A stretch of 64,000 nucleotides of DNA from Auritidibacter ignavus (GTDB lineage: Bacteria > Actinomycetota > Actinomycetes > Actinomycetales > Micrococcaceae). The translations under genes were made by a program, and so were the position numbers. The notes below the pieces were generated by a model that saw nothing but the letters and a program-made list of their open reading frames with translations, had not been told where the DNA came from and did no database searches. Each line of letters opens with the position of its first letter. Position 1 is the first letter of the stretch. This document shows positions 56,748-64,000 of this stretch, piece after piece. The stretch spans positions 186,001 to 250,000 of the forward strand of contig NZ_RDQR01000001.1 of the NCBI RefSeq assembly GCF_003703835.1. Reading direction: 5' to 3'.

Positions 56748-57044
56748 TTAGTGTGAACTTTCTGCCCGAATCTCACTGATACGCACCATGATTTTCGACT
56801 TCAGCGAATCCGGGGCCTTTTCAGTACAGGACCGACGGACCACCGAGCGAATAATGCATTCCAAGTCATATTCTGCACTACACTCTTCGCACTCATTCAG
56901 GTGCCCCTGTACATCTTCAATATCACTGTGGGAGAGCACCCCATCAAGATACTCATAAATTCGTTGGATACGGGAATCGGAAGGATTACCACTCTCCCGG
57001 CAGCCTGTCACATTGCAGTGTGCATCGTCTGGTGTCTGCCCCAT
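56748..57044 (-). CDS. rsrA: Zinc-containing anti-sigma factor, RsrA/RshA family
   Basis: A 98-aa anti-sigma factor with the redox-sensing ZAS motif HLNECEECSAEYDLE (HxxxCxxC, ~residue 45), plus upstream cysteines CNVTGC. Under disulfide stress such proteins lose zinc and release their sigma factor. The ATG at 57044 has GGAGGAAGG upstream and lies 16 nt after the sigH stop, so the pair is co-expressed. Confidence 0.92.
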   Translation of the reverse strand: MGQTPDDAHCNVTGCRESGNPSDSRIQRIYEYLDGVLSHSDIEDVQGHLNECEECSAEYDLECIIRSVVRRSCTEKAPDSLKSKIMVRISEIRAESSH

Positions 57045-57060
57045 GAGCGAACCTTCCTCC

Positions 57061-57729
57061 TTACTTTTTCGTCTTCTGTTTCGTTTGGTCTTCCACTGCT
57101 GCTCGGATCCCCCGGTCCGCGGCATAGTCCGTAAGCCGTTCCCGCAACATTTTCCGACCCCGGTGCAGTCGCGACATCACCGTTCCAATGGGAACATCGA
57201 GGATCTCAGAAATTTCCTTATAGGCAAATCCCTCAACATCGGCGAAATACACCGCCAGCCGGAACTCTTCCGGAATCTCTTGCAGAGCTTTTTTCACATC
57301 AGCATCCGGCAACCGATCCAGGGCCTCTGTCTCCGCCGACCGCAACCCTGTTGAGGAGTGCTCGGCGGCTTGGACCATATGCCAGTCCTCGACGTCCTCG
57401 GTGCCCGATTCCTGAGGCGAACGCTGACGCTTGCGGTACAAGTTGATGTAGGTATTGGTCAGAATCCGGTACAACCAGGCCCGCAAATTCGTGCCCGGCT
57501 TGTACTGGTGGAACGAGGAAAATGCCTTGGTAAAGGCTTCCTGGACGAGATCTTCAGCATCGGCGGGATTCCGTGTCATGCGCAAGGCGCCAGCATAAAG
57601 CTGGTCCACGTACTGCATGGCGTCCCGCTCGAAGCGTTCTTTGCGCTGTTCGAGAGACTCGGTTTTCGGATCGATGCGGTCGGTGTCTGGCGAGGAGTCT
57701 GCGGACGGGGCAGGATCTGTCGTACTCAT
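57061..57729 (-). CDS. sigH: ECF sigma factor SigH/SigR (thiol-oxidative stress)
   Basis: A 222-aa ECF sigma factor. Region 2 reads [38 protein letters not shown] through [19 protein letters not shown]; region 4 reads [50 protein letters not shown]. The ATG at 57729 (MSTTDPAPS) is the likeliest start; the open frame runs to 57825. In relatives it controls thioredoxin and other thiol-buffer genes. I did not find its own GGAAT-N18-GTT promoter upstream. Confidence 0.94.
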   Translation of the reverse strand: MSTTDPAPSADSSPDTDRIDPKTESLEQRKERFERDAMQYVDQLYAGALRMTRNPADAEDLVQEAFTKAFSSFHQYKPGTNLRAWLYRILTNTYINLYRKRQRSPQESGTEDVEDWHMVQAAEHSSTGLRSAETEALDRLPDADVKKALQEIPEEFRLAVYFADVEGFAYKEISEILDVPIGTVMSRLHRGRKMLRERLTDYAADRGIRAAVEDQTKQKTKK

Positions 57730-57997
57730 TACAGCCCAGTCTAAGCGCTGTTGAGTCCGTCCCGTGCCATGTGGCCGTGCCGGTGTCTTCGCTACTGCCG
57801 TTGGCATCGAGCTCCTCCTCCACATTCTCTGTCCGTCAGGTCCGATACGCCCAGCGAGCGGTGACCGACACTGTTCTACTAACCCGTATAGCTCTCCGGC
57901 GGTCTCAGATATTCCTCAGCATTCGGTTCGCTATGCCACAGTCGCTAGGCTAGAACCTAGTTCATCAGACGTCACCGGCTGAAACGAGATATCGTTC

Positions 57998-59392
57998 GTG
58001 TCCTCACCTTCCCTTGCTGATCATCCCGCCGACAAGCTCTGGCAGGCCCCCCACGCCAGGGGCCCCGTACGGGCCACCGTAGAGATCCCCGGCTCCAAAT
58101 CACTAAGCAATCGCTATCTGGTGCTAGCGGCTCTGGCTAAGGCCCCGAGCGAATTGACCGGGGTACTCGACTCCCGCGATACCGCGCTGATGAGGGACGC
58201 CTTGGAAGCCCTGGGTGCAACCATCACCCCCGGCGATGCACCGGGAAGCTATCGCATCACCCCACTGAAACCCGGCACCCACTTCGCGGAACCGCTCACC
58301 ATTGAGGTGGGCCTGGCCGGGACGGTGATGCGCTTTATTCCCCCTGTTGCCGCCCTGATGCAGGCTGAGGTCCACTGCGTGGGTGACCCCGAAGCCAGTG
58401 CCCGCCCGATGGGCCCCTTGCTGGAGGGGCTGCGTCAGGCCGGAGTGCGCATCACCGCAGAGACTACCCCGGTGGCTCATCTGCCTTTCACGGTCTACGG
58501 CACCGGCTCCGTGCCCGGCGGCACTGTTTGTATCGACGCGAGCGGTTCCTCCCAGTTTGTATCCGGTCTTTTGCTCTGCGCGGCCCACTACGAGCGCGGA
58601 CTGTCGATCCGTCACACCGGGTCCAGGGTTCCCAGCCCAGAACACGTTGGCATGACTCTCAAGGTCCTCGCCGAGGTCGGCGTCGAGACCGCGTCCCCGG
58701 AGCCCGGGCACTGGATCGTCTCCCCTGGCCCCATCCGAGCCCGCAACACCGCGGTCGAGCCCGACCTGTCTAACGCTGGCGTGTACTTGGCCGCCGCGGT
58801 GATCACCGGTGGAAGGGTCTCCATCCCCCACTGGCCCCGGGAGACCACCCAGATTGGTGACCGGTGGCAGCAGATCCTGCCACGGTTCGGCGCCGATGTG
58901 CAGTGGGCTCCAAACCCCGAGGATGACGCCTCTGGCACCCTGACAGTCACCGGTCAAACAGATTCGACTGGGAAACCGATCATCCTCGGTGCCGGGGAAA
59001 TTGCCGGCGCCGCCGAGTTGGTGCCGACCATTGCGGCCCTAGCCCTTGTCGCAGATTCCGAGACCGCACTGACCGGGATCGGTCATTTGCGCGGCCACGA
59101 AACCGACCGATTGCACGCCATCGTCACCGAGGCCACGAAACTCGGCGCCCGGGTTCATGCCACCGACACCGCCCTGTACTTCAGCCCGTCGGAGCAGTTG
59201 CGCCCGGCGACCTTGGATTCCTGGGCCGACCACCGGATGGCAACCTTCGGCGCGCTGGCCGGTTTGCACATCCCCGGGGTCAGCGTCCGTGATATCACCA
59301 CCACCTCCAAAACCATGCCACGGTTCCCGCTGGCTTGGTCGGAGCTCTTCGGCCTCGAGGCCACGGCAGAGAGGACGATGGTACAAGGATGA
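57998..59392 (+). CDS. aroA: 3-phosphoshikimate 1-carboxyvinyltransferase (EPSP synthase)
   Basis: Sixth step of the shikimate pathway. 464 aa: EIPGSKSLSNRYLVLAALA (S3P/PEP site), LDSRDTALMRDALEALGA, VGLAGTVMRFIPPVAAL (PEP loop), ASGSSQFVSGLLLCA, LSNAGVYLAAAVITGG, RGHETDRLHAIVTEATKLGA and SWADHRMATFGALAGLHIPG. The substrate-loop position usually GNAGT reads GLAGT, which is common in Actinobacteria. GTG start at 57998, divergent from sigH. Confidence 0.95.
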   Translation: MSSPSLADHPADKLWQAPHARGPVRATVEIPGSKSLSNRYLVLAALAKAPSELTGVLDSRDTALMRDALEALGATITPGDAPGSYRITPLKPGTHFAEPLTIEVGLAGTVMRFIPPVAALMQAEVHCVGDPEASARPMGPLLEGLRQAGVRITAETTPVAHLPFTVYGTGSVPGGTVCIDASGSSQFVSGLLLCAAHYERGLSIRHTGSRVPSPEHVGMTLKVLAEVGVETASPEPGHWIVSPGPIRARNTAVEPDLSNAGVYLAAAVITGGRVSIPHWPRETTQIGDRWQQILPRFGADVQWAPNPEDDASGTLTVTGQTDSTGKPIILGAGEIAGAAELVPTIAALALVADSETALTGIGHLRGHETDRLHAIVTEATKLGARVHATDTALYFSPSEQLRPATLDSWADHRMATFGALAGLHIPGVSVRDITTTSKTMPRFPLAWSELFGLEATAERTMVQG

Positions 59393-60507
59393 GCCGGTTC
59401 ACCATTGATTACTCCGATTTTGACGAGTCGTCGGCCCGCACTCGCCCATCCAAGCGGGGCTCCCGGCCGCGCACTAAGCAACGCCCTGAGCACCACGACG
59501 CCGCGTTGGGACGAGTCATCGCCGTAGATCGCGGTCGCTATACGGTCTACCTGCCCGCACAACAACCCGGAGGACGTTCCTCCACCCTGCATCAGCCACG
59601 TACTGTGGTCGCGATGCGCGCCAAAGAGATGCGCCGAACCGCGATCGTGGTCGGTGACCGGGTGGCTGTGGTCGGCGATCTCTCCGGGGCCGACGGAACC
59701 CTGGCCCGCATCGTGCGCCTAGCAGACCGCCAGAGCGTACTGCGCCGCTCGGCCGATGACTCCGACACCTATGAGCGCATCGTGGTCGCCAACGTGGATC
59801 TGCTCGTGATCGTCGTCGCCGCCGCTGATCCGGAACCGCGCACCGGTTTTATCGATCGCGCCCTGGTTGCAGCCTTTGATGCCGGCATTACACCCCTGTT
59901 GTGTGTAACCAAAACCGATGTGGCTTCTGCCCAACCCCTCGTCGACCACTACGCCGATGTTGATCTGGAGATCATTACCACCTCAGGGGATCCACACACT
60001 GCCGATCACACTGAGCTGAATGCCGAGGACGTCCACCGGCTCGCTGAGCGTCTCACCGGACACCGTAGCGCACTTGTGGGGCCCTCCGGCGTCGGCAAGT
60101 CCACCTTGCTCAACGCGCTGACCGGCGCTGACCGCGCCACCGGTCACATCAATCCCACCACCGGACGCGGCCGACACACCTCCTCCTCGGCGGTAGCGGT
60201 CCCATTGCGTGGCGAGCACACCGATGACACCGAACCGTCCTGGCTCATCGATACCCCCGGAATCCGTTCCTTTGGGCTCGGACTGGTCGATCCTGATGAC
60301 GTGGTGGCCGGATTCCAGGAACTTCTGCCTGCTATTGCCGATTGCCCACGCGGGTGCACCCACCGTGAGCAAGCCCGCGAGTGTGCCCTGGATGACTGGG
60401 TGGACTCCGGTCACGCTGGAAGTTCTGGGCCGGCCCGGTTGGCCTCGTTGCGCCGATTACTCGCCAACCGTGTTTCCAGCCCCGGCGACGAGGTAGCAAG
60501 AGGGTAA
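59389..60507 (+). CDS. rsgA: Ribosome small subunit-dependent GTPase RsgA
   Basis: Late 30S assembly GTPase with circularly permuted G motifs. 372 aa: OB domain ([15 protein letters not shown]), G4 in [11 protein letters not shown]1 [16 protein letters not shown] (~residue 226), G2 region [12 protein letters not shown]3 [10 protein letters not shown], and the zinc finger [15 protein letters not shown]. An N-terminal basic stretch ([15 protein letters not shown]) is typical of actinobacterial forms. The ATG overlaps the aroA stop (ATGA). Confidence 0.95.
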   Translation: MSRFTIDYSDFDESSARTRPSKRGSRPRTKQRPEHHDAALGRVIAVDRGRYTVYLPAQQPGGRSSTLHQPRTVVAMRAKEMRRTAIVVGDRVAVVGDLSGADGTLARIVRLADRQSVLRRSADDSDTYERIVVANVDLLVIVVAAADPEPRTGFIDRALVAAFDAGITPLLCVTKTDVASAQPLVDHYADVDLEIITTSGDPHTADHTELNAEDVHRLAERLTGHRSALVGPSGVGKSTLLNALTGADRATGHINPTTGRGRHTSSSAVAVPLRGEHTDDTEPSWLIDTPGIRSFGLGLVDPDDVVAGFQELLPAIADCPRGCTHREQARECALDDWVDSGHAGSSGPARLASLRRLLANRVSSPGDEVARG

Positions 60508-60511
60508 TCTA

Positions 60512-61345
60512 ATGAGCATGGCACTCGACAACAGCTGGCAAGGCTACCGTGATGACCTGAATCTCGCGCTGACCATTGCCGATAGCGTAGACGCCGTCAC
60601 GACCGCTCGCTTTCACGCTCAAGACCTTCAGGTCTCCACCAAGCCAGACCTCACCCCGGTCACCGATGCCGATCGAGCCGCCGAGCAGCACATTCGCAAC
60701 CAGCTAGCCCGTGCCCGCCCCCGCGATGCGATCTTGGGTGAAGAATTCGGTACCGAGGGCAATTCCTCCCGACGCTGGATCATCGATCCGATCGACGGAA
60801 CCAAGAACTTTGTGCGAGGGGTGCCCGTGTGGGCCACGCTCATCGCCCTGGTCGAAGACGGGATCCCTGTCGTTGGCGTCGTTTCGGCCCCGGCACTACA
60901 CCGGCGCTGGTGGGCCGCTCAAGGAAGTGGTGCCTTCACCGGTCGGTCGCTGGCTCGAGCAACCCAGCTTCATGCCTCCAACGTGAGCGTGATTGATGAC
61001 GCGTCGCTGTCTTTCTCCTCGCTGGAGGGCTGGCGCCACCGCGGTAATATTCGCGAATTTTTGGAATTGACCTCAACAGTCTGGCGGGTGCGGGCCTACG
61101 GGGATTTTTGGTCCTACATGCTCGTGGCCGAAGGCGCAGTCGACATCGCCTGCGAGCCAGAACTCGAACTCTACGACATGGCCGCGCTCGTGCCGATCGT
61201 GACCGAAGCCGGTGGTCGGTTCACCTCACTGGACGGAGAACCCGGACCCTACGGCGGACATGCACTGGCCACCAATGACCTGCTGCACGATGAGGTCCTG
61301 GAGCGTCTCAACCCCAGCCTGCGCGGACAACAACGAGCCCAATGA
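60512..61345 (+). CDS. hisN: Histidinol-phosphatase, inositol-monophosphatase family
   Basis: Dephosphorylates histidinol phosphate in actinobacterial histidine synthesis. 277 aa: [22 protein letters not shown], the metal-binding [19 protein letters not shown] (~residue 90) and [32 protein letters not shown]. The aroA-rsgA-hisN order is common in Micrococcales and supports HisN over other IMPase-type enzymes. ATG at 60512, 4 nt after rsgA; GAGGG upstream. Confidence 0.92.
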   Translation: MSMALDNSWQGYRDDLNLALTIADSVDAVTTARFHAQDLQVSTKPDLTPVTDADRAAEQHIRNQLARARPRDAILGEEFGTEGNSSRRWIIDPIDGTKNFVRGVPVWATLIALVEDGIPVVGVVSAPALHRRWWAAQGSGAFTGRSLARATQLHASNVSVIDDASLSFSSLEGWRHRGNIREFLELTSTVWRVRAYGDFWSYMLVAEGAVDIACEPELELYDMAALVPIVTEAGGRFTSLDGEPGPYGGHALATNDLLHDEVLERLNPSLRGQQRAQ

Positions 61346-61905
61346 CGAAAACTATCGGCACCAGGGTCCGAGCTCGACTACACCCCGCCGTCCTCTTGGC
61401 CGTGGGGCTAGCCGGTGTGACCGGAGCCGTGGTGCGCTGGCTGGTCACCGTGGTCTTCCCCAACCCCAGTCTCACCCCCGGTGGCCTGACCACAGTCCCC
61501 CATGGACTCGGGTTTTCCTCGACCATCTGGGAACTGATCGTCATTAACCTCATCGGATCTTTTCTCCTCGGCATCGTCAGCGGCAGGCTGGCGACCTCAC
61601 CCCGAGTGCAACGCCAACACCTGCCCAGCTGGCTACCACCAGCACTCACCACCGGTTTTCTCGGGTCCTTCACCACTGTCTCCGCCATGATGGTCTCCTA
61701 CACCACCGGAGTCTGGGTATTAGGCTCAGTCGTCGGGCCCTCACCTGCCACCACTGTTGTCATCGCGATGCTCAGTGGCGCGCTACTGCTAGCCGGTGTG
61801 CTCGTGGCCGGCACCGCAGTCGCGCTGTGGGGCTACCGGCTGGGTTCCCGCCACTGTGCTTCAAGGCCAAGTCACCCGGCGCCCAGCACAGAGGAGTCGG
61901 CGTGA
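61342..61905 (+). CDS. crcB: Fluoride channel Fluc/CrcB subunit 1
   Basis: A 187-aa four-helix membrane protein. Conserved parts: [23 protein letters not shown] (pore Asn) and [14 protein letters not shown]. The last block normally reads TTFSTF with two Phe that line the fluoride path; here both are changed (V and M). The C-terminal ~20 residues are hydrophilic. It overlaps hisN and the next crcB by 4 nt each, so the pair should form a heterodimer. Confidence 0.92.
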   Translation: MTKTIGTRVRARLHPAVLLAVGLAGVTGAVVRWLVTVVFPNPSLTPGGLTTVPHGLGFSSTIWELIVINLIGSFLLGIVSGRLATSPRVQRQHLPSWLPPALTTGFLGSFTTVSAMMVSYTTGVWVLGSVVGPSPATTVVIAMLSGALLLAGVLVAGTAVALWGYRLGSRHCASRPSHPAPSTEESA

Positions 61906-62258
61906 TCGCCATCGCGTTCGTGGTAGCCGCTTTTTTCGGAGCCGTTACCCGCTACGTGGCGGATGTTTTGCTTCCGCGCTACGGTATTTTGCTCGCTAAC
62001 ATCGCTGGGTCGGCCATCGCCGGTGTGGTCGGTGGTTTGATGCTCGGTTATGCGGATCTGGCCGAACAGGCCAGGCTGATTTGGATTACGGCGTTAGCAG
62101 GTTCGCTCACCACATTCTCCACGGTCTCCATGTCCACCGCCCACCACGTCATGGCTGGAAACCTTGGGCGAGCGGTTGGCACCTGGACTCTTCACATCGT
62201 CGCCAGTCTGGCCGTGGCCACTCTGGGATTCACCCTGGCTATCACGTCGTTTAGCTGA
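61902..62258 (+). CDS. crcB: Fluoride channel Fluc/CrcB subunit 2
   Basis: A 118-aa CrcB protein: FFGAVTRYVADVLLP, LLANIAGSAIAGVVGG (pore Asn) and ALAGSLTTFSTVSM, with one of the two conserved Phe kept. The GTG at 61902 has AGAGGAG 6-7 nt upstream and overlaps the previous stop in GTGA. Fluc channels work as antiparallel dimers; tandem genes usually encode one subunit of each orientation. Confidence 0.92.
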   Translation: MIAIAFVVAAFFGAVTRYVADVLLPRYGILLANIAGSAIAGVVGGLMLGYADLAEQARLIWITALAGSLTTFSTVSMSTAHHVMAGNLGRAVGTWTLHIVASLAVATLGFTLAITSFS

Positions 62259-62294
62259 TTTCGCACCCCCAAAGATTCGCAACGTTGCCAAGCG

Positions 62295-62756
62295 CTACTG
62301 ATCCAATAAATTCGAACGGATCAAGAACCGTTTGCCTTCCGGGGCTTCCACCGAGAAGCCTGCGCCACGGCCGTCGACAACATCTAAACACAGCCGAGTA
62401 TGTTTCCAGACCTGAAACTGTTCAGCGGATATCCAGAACGGTAGCGTCTGACCTTCGCGGTCAGGTCGGTGGCCTTCACCTGGCGGGCCGGACATCTCGA
62501 ACGTGCCCAGTAAAACGTCTGAGGCGCCCGTCTTAAAATCTCCGATCGGGAAACACATCGGCGAGGAGCCATCACAACATCCGCCTGACTGGTGAAACAG
62601 CAGGGGACCATGAAAAGCCCAAAGCTTTTGCAACAGCTCAAAGGCAGATCGAGTCATCGATACCCGGGAAAAATCTTCTCCGCTTATTTCTGGGCGGGCG
62701 ACCAAAAATATCTCTGGGTCCGCGTTCTTCTCGGCAGTGTCGCTATGTGACGACAT
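62295..62756 (-). CDS. DUF779 family protein, aldehyde dehydrogenase partner
   Basis: A 153-aa protein with the DUF779 hallmark FHQSGGCCDGSSPMCFP (~residue 55), a likely metal or redox site with three Cys, followed by a beta-rich C-terminus (FWISAEQFQVWKHTRLCLDVVDGRGAGFSVEAPEGKRFL). DUF779 genes are regularly linked to AldB/ExaC-type aldehyde dehydrogenases, as here. Function unknown. ATG 62756 with AAAGGAGGG upstream. Confidence 0.9.
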   Translation of the reverse strand: MSSHSDTAEKNADPEIFLVARPEISGEDFSRVSMTRSAFELLQKLWAFHGPLLFHQSGGCCDGSSPMCFPIGDFKTGASDVLLGTFEMSGPPGEGHRPDREGQTLPFWISAEQFQVWKHTRLCLDVVDGRGAGFSVEAPEGKRFLIRSNLLDQ

Positions 62757-62793
62757 GGTGCCCTCCTTTCAGGGTATGCTTCACAGAAGCGTT

Positions 62794-62832
62794 GACCGGG
62801 CCCAGAACGCCACAGCATCCGCAGGCCCGGTC
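62794..62832 (-). other. Hairpin between aldehyde dehydrogenase and DUF779 genes
   Basis: GACCGGGCC (62794-62802) and GGCCCGGTC (62824-62832) form a perfect 9-bp stem around a 21-nt loop, in the 104-nt gap. With no T-tract it may be a partial terminator or processing site that lowers DUF779 expression relative to the dehydrogenase. Confidence 0.45.
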
Positions 62833-62860
62833 TTGTTCACTCAGTTGCTTTCGCTCGCGT

Positions 62861-64000
62861 TTAGAAGAAACCTAAAGCGGAATCGGAATAGGACACCAAT
62901 AGGTTCTTCGTTTGTTGGTAATGCTCCAACATCATCAGGTGCGTTTCGCGTCCAATACCGGAGGACTTATACCCGCCAAAGGCCGAGTGGGCCGGATAAC
63001 TGTGATAATTATTCACCCACACACGGCCCGCTTGAATATCTCGACCAGCCCGATAGGCTCTCGTACCATTCCGCGACCACACGCCAGCGCCCAAACCGTA
63101 GAGCGTGTTATTTGCAATCGAGATTGCCTCGTCGTAATCCGCGAAGGTCGTGACAGCGACGACAGGACCGAAGATCTCTTCCTGGAAGACACGCATATCA
63201 TTCTTCCCTTTAAAGATAGTGGGTTGGACATAGAACCCCTCCGCGAGGTCTCCCTCCAGTTCAGCACGGCCACCGCCTGTCAGGACTTCCGCGCCTTCCT
63301 TAACTCCAATGTCCAGGTAAGACAGGATCTTCTCGAGCTGATCATTGGAAGCCTGTGCACCAATGACCGTGTCCGAATTGAGCGGGTCACCGTGACTAAT
63401 GCGCTGAGTGCGAGCTACCGCCTGCTCCAAGAAGTCATCGGCGATCGATTCCTGCACGAGCGCTCGAGACGGGCAGGTGCAGACTTCGCCCTGATTGAGT
63501 GCAAAGAGCACAAACCCTTCTTGTGCTTTGTCGAAGAACGCATCATCGGCAGCCATCACGTCCTCGAAGAAAATATTTGGGGACTTACCACCTAGCTCCA
63601 GGGTTACGGGGATAATGTTTTCTGACGCATACTGCATGATGAGTCGACCTGTGGTGGTCTCGCCGGTAAAAGCAATCTTTCGAATCCGCGGATTCGAAGC
63701 CAATGGCTTACCGGCTTCCAGCCCAAATCCATTGACCACGTTGACGACCCCCGCAGGCAGCAGGTCCCCAATTAACTCCAACAGCACCAGAATCGAAGCC
63801 GGAGTTTGCTCAGCTGGCTTGAGCACGACAGCGTTTCCTGCTGCCAGCGCTGGAGCCAGTTTCCACACCGCCATCAACAGCGGGAAGTTCCAGGGAATGA
63901 TTTGCCCGACAACGCCCAGCGGTTCGTGAAAATGATACGCGGTGGTGTCATCGTCAATTTGGGACAGCCGACCCTCTTGAGCGCGTATCGCCCCTGCGTA
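62861..64000 (-). CDS. Aldehyde dehydrogenase, AldB/ExaC type, partial at window edge
   Basis: The visible 379 residues lack the first ~125 of a ~505-aa enzyme. The frame reads on to position 64000 with [29 protein letters not shown] before the first internal Met. NAD-binding [32 protein letters not shown], general-base Glu in [15 protein letters not shown], catalytic Cys in [15 protein letters not shown], and [13 protein letters not shown] and [11 protein letters not shown] are present. The CTCPSR form of the active site marks the AldB/ExaC group (acetaldehyde and related substrates). Followed by DUF779. Confidence 0.94.
   Translation of the reverse strand, partial: YAGAIRAQEGRLSQIDDDTTAYHFHEPLGVVGQIIPWNFPLLMAVWKLAPALAAGNAVVLKPAEQTPASILVLLELIGDLLPAGVVNVVNGFGLEAGKPLASNPRIRKIAFTGETTTGRLIMQYASENIIPVTLELGGKSPNIFFEDVMAADDAFFDKAQEGFVLFALNQGEVCTCPSRALVQESIADDFLEQAVARTQRISHGDPLNSDTVIGAQASNDQLEKILSYLDIGVKEGAEVLTGGGRAELEGDLAEGFYVQPTIFKGKNDMRVFQEEIFGPVVAVTTFADYDEAISIANNTLYGLGAGVWSRNGTRAYRAGRDIQAGRVWVNNYHSYPAHSAFGGYKSSGIGRETHLMMLEHYQQTKNLLVSYSDSALGFF

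Noticed and set aside
57881-57915. Possible autoregulatory SigH promoter (GGAAT ... GTT) upstream of sigH
   Set aside because: GGAAT is present on the minus strand (57911-57915), but the next GTT is 27 nt away instead of about 18.
61300-61345. Fluoride riboswitch before crcB
   Set aside because: crcB overlaps hisN by 4 nt and there is no leader in which the riboswitch could lie.

Overview
The window is core chromosome of a high-GC Gram-positive bacterium, very probably an actinobacterium of the order Micrococcales (Micrococcaceae-like, moderate GC). The evidence is gene content and order: clpS-DUF2017-murI-rph-rdgB, DUF3039 beside a DEAD/DEAH helicase, nucS instead of mutSL, rho-prfA-prmC-tsaC-wecA-atpIBEFHAGDC-DUF2550, a Kgd-type 2-oxoglutarate enzyme, GuaB1, sigH-rsrA with the tiny ribosomal protein bL37, and aroA-rsgA-hisN. 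GTG starts are common. Several genes have a -10 box 6-8 nt before the start codon, so leaderless mRNAs are likely. I see no insertion sequence, prophage, CRISPR array, toxin-antitoxin pair or biosynthetic island.

Layout. Positions 1-4284 (minus strand): nucleotide hygiene, RNase PH, an MBL-fold phosphodiesterase, glutamate racemase and ClpS. Positions 4447-6540 (plus): the NAD salvage pair pncB-pncA. Positions 6641-11878 (minus): helicase, DUF3039, a YbbN-like co-chaperone and a large unknown membrane protein. Positions 12033-15358 (plus): AI-2E family permease, NucS mismatch endonuclease and a shortened NagA-like amidohydrolase, with a small zinc-ribbon gene in between on the minus strand. 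Positions 15404-35866 (minus, about 20 kb, unbroken): argS-lysA-hom-thrB, rho-prfA-prmC-tsaC-wecA, and the F-type ATP synthase operon, ending in a DUF2550 gene that looks frameshifted. A tRNA-Arg(CCG) and hrpA follow on plus. Positions 40315-50441 hold HIT, sulfurtransferase and MBL genes, a complete zinc-uptake locus (zur, znuCBA) with a convincing Zur operator, two CNNM/CorC-type transporters and GuaB1. Positions 50812-64000 hold kgd, a nitronate monooxygenase-like gene, a degenerate SGNH protein, bL37, rsrA-sigH, aroA-rsgA-hisN-crcB-crcB, DUF779 and an aldehyde dehydrogenase cut by the window end.

How the parts work together. The ATP synthase operon carries all eight structural subunits plus an AtpI-like protein. 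lysA, hom and thrB form the aspartate-family branch, but thrC is absent. zur and znuCBA form a feedback loop in which the operator at 46278-46292 lies between the -35 and -10 of znuA. sigH-rsrA is a thiol-stress sigma/anti-sigma pair.

I did not find a new multi-gene system. The observations most worth checking are single-gene anomalies (DUF2550 frameshift, WecA GEVG motif, degenerate SGNH protein, asymmetric Fluc pair, NagA lacking its beta domain) and structured non-coding sites (Zur operator, leaderless promoters, perfect hairpins without a T-tract, nested hairpin between rho and prfA).
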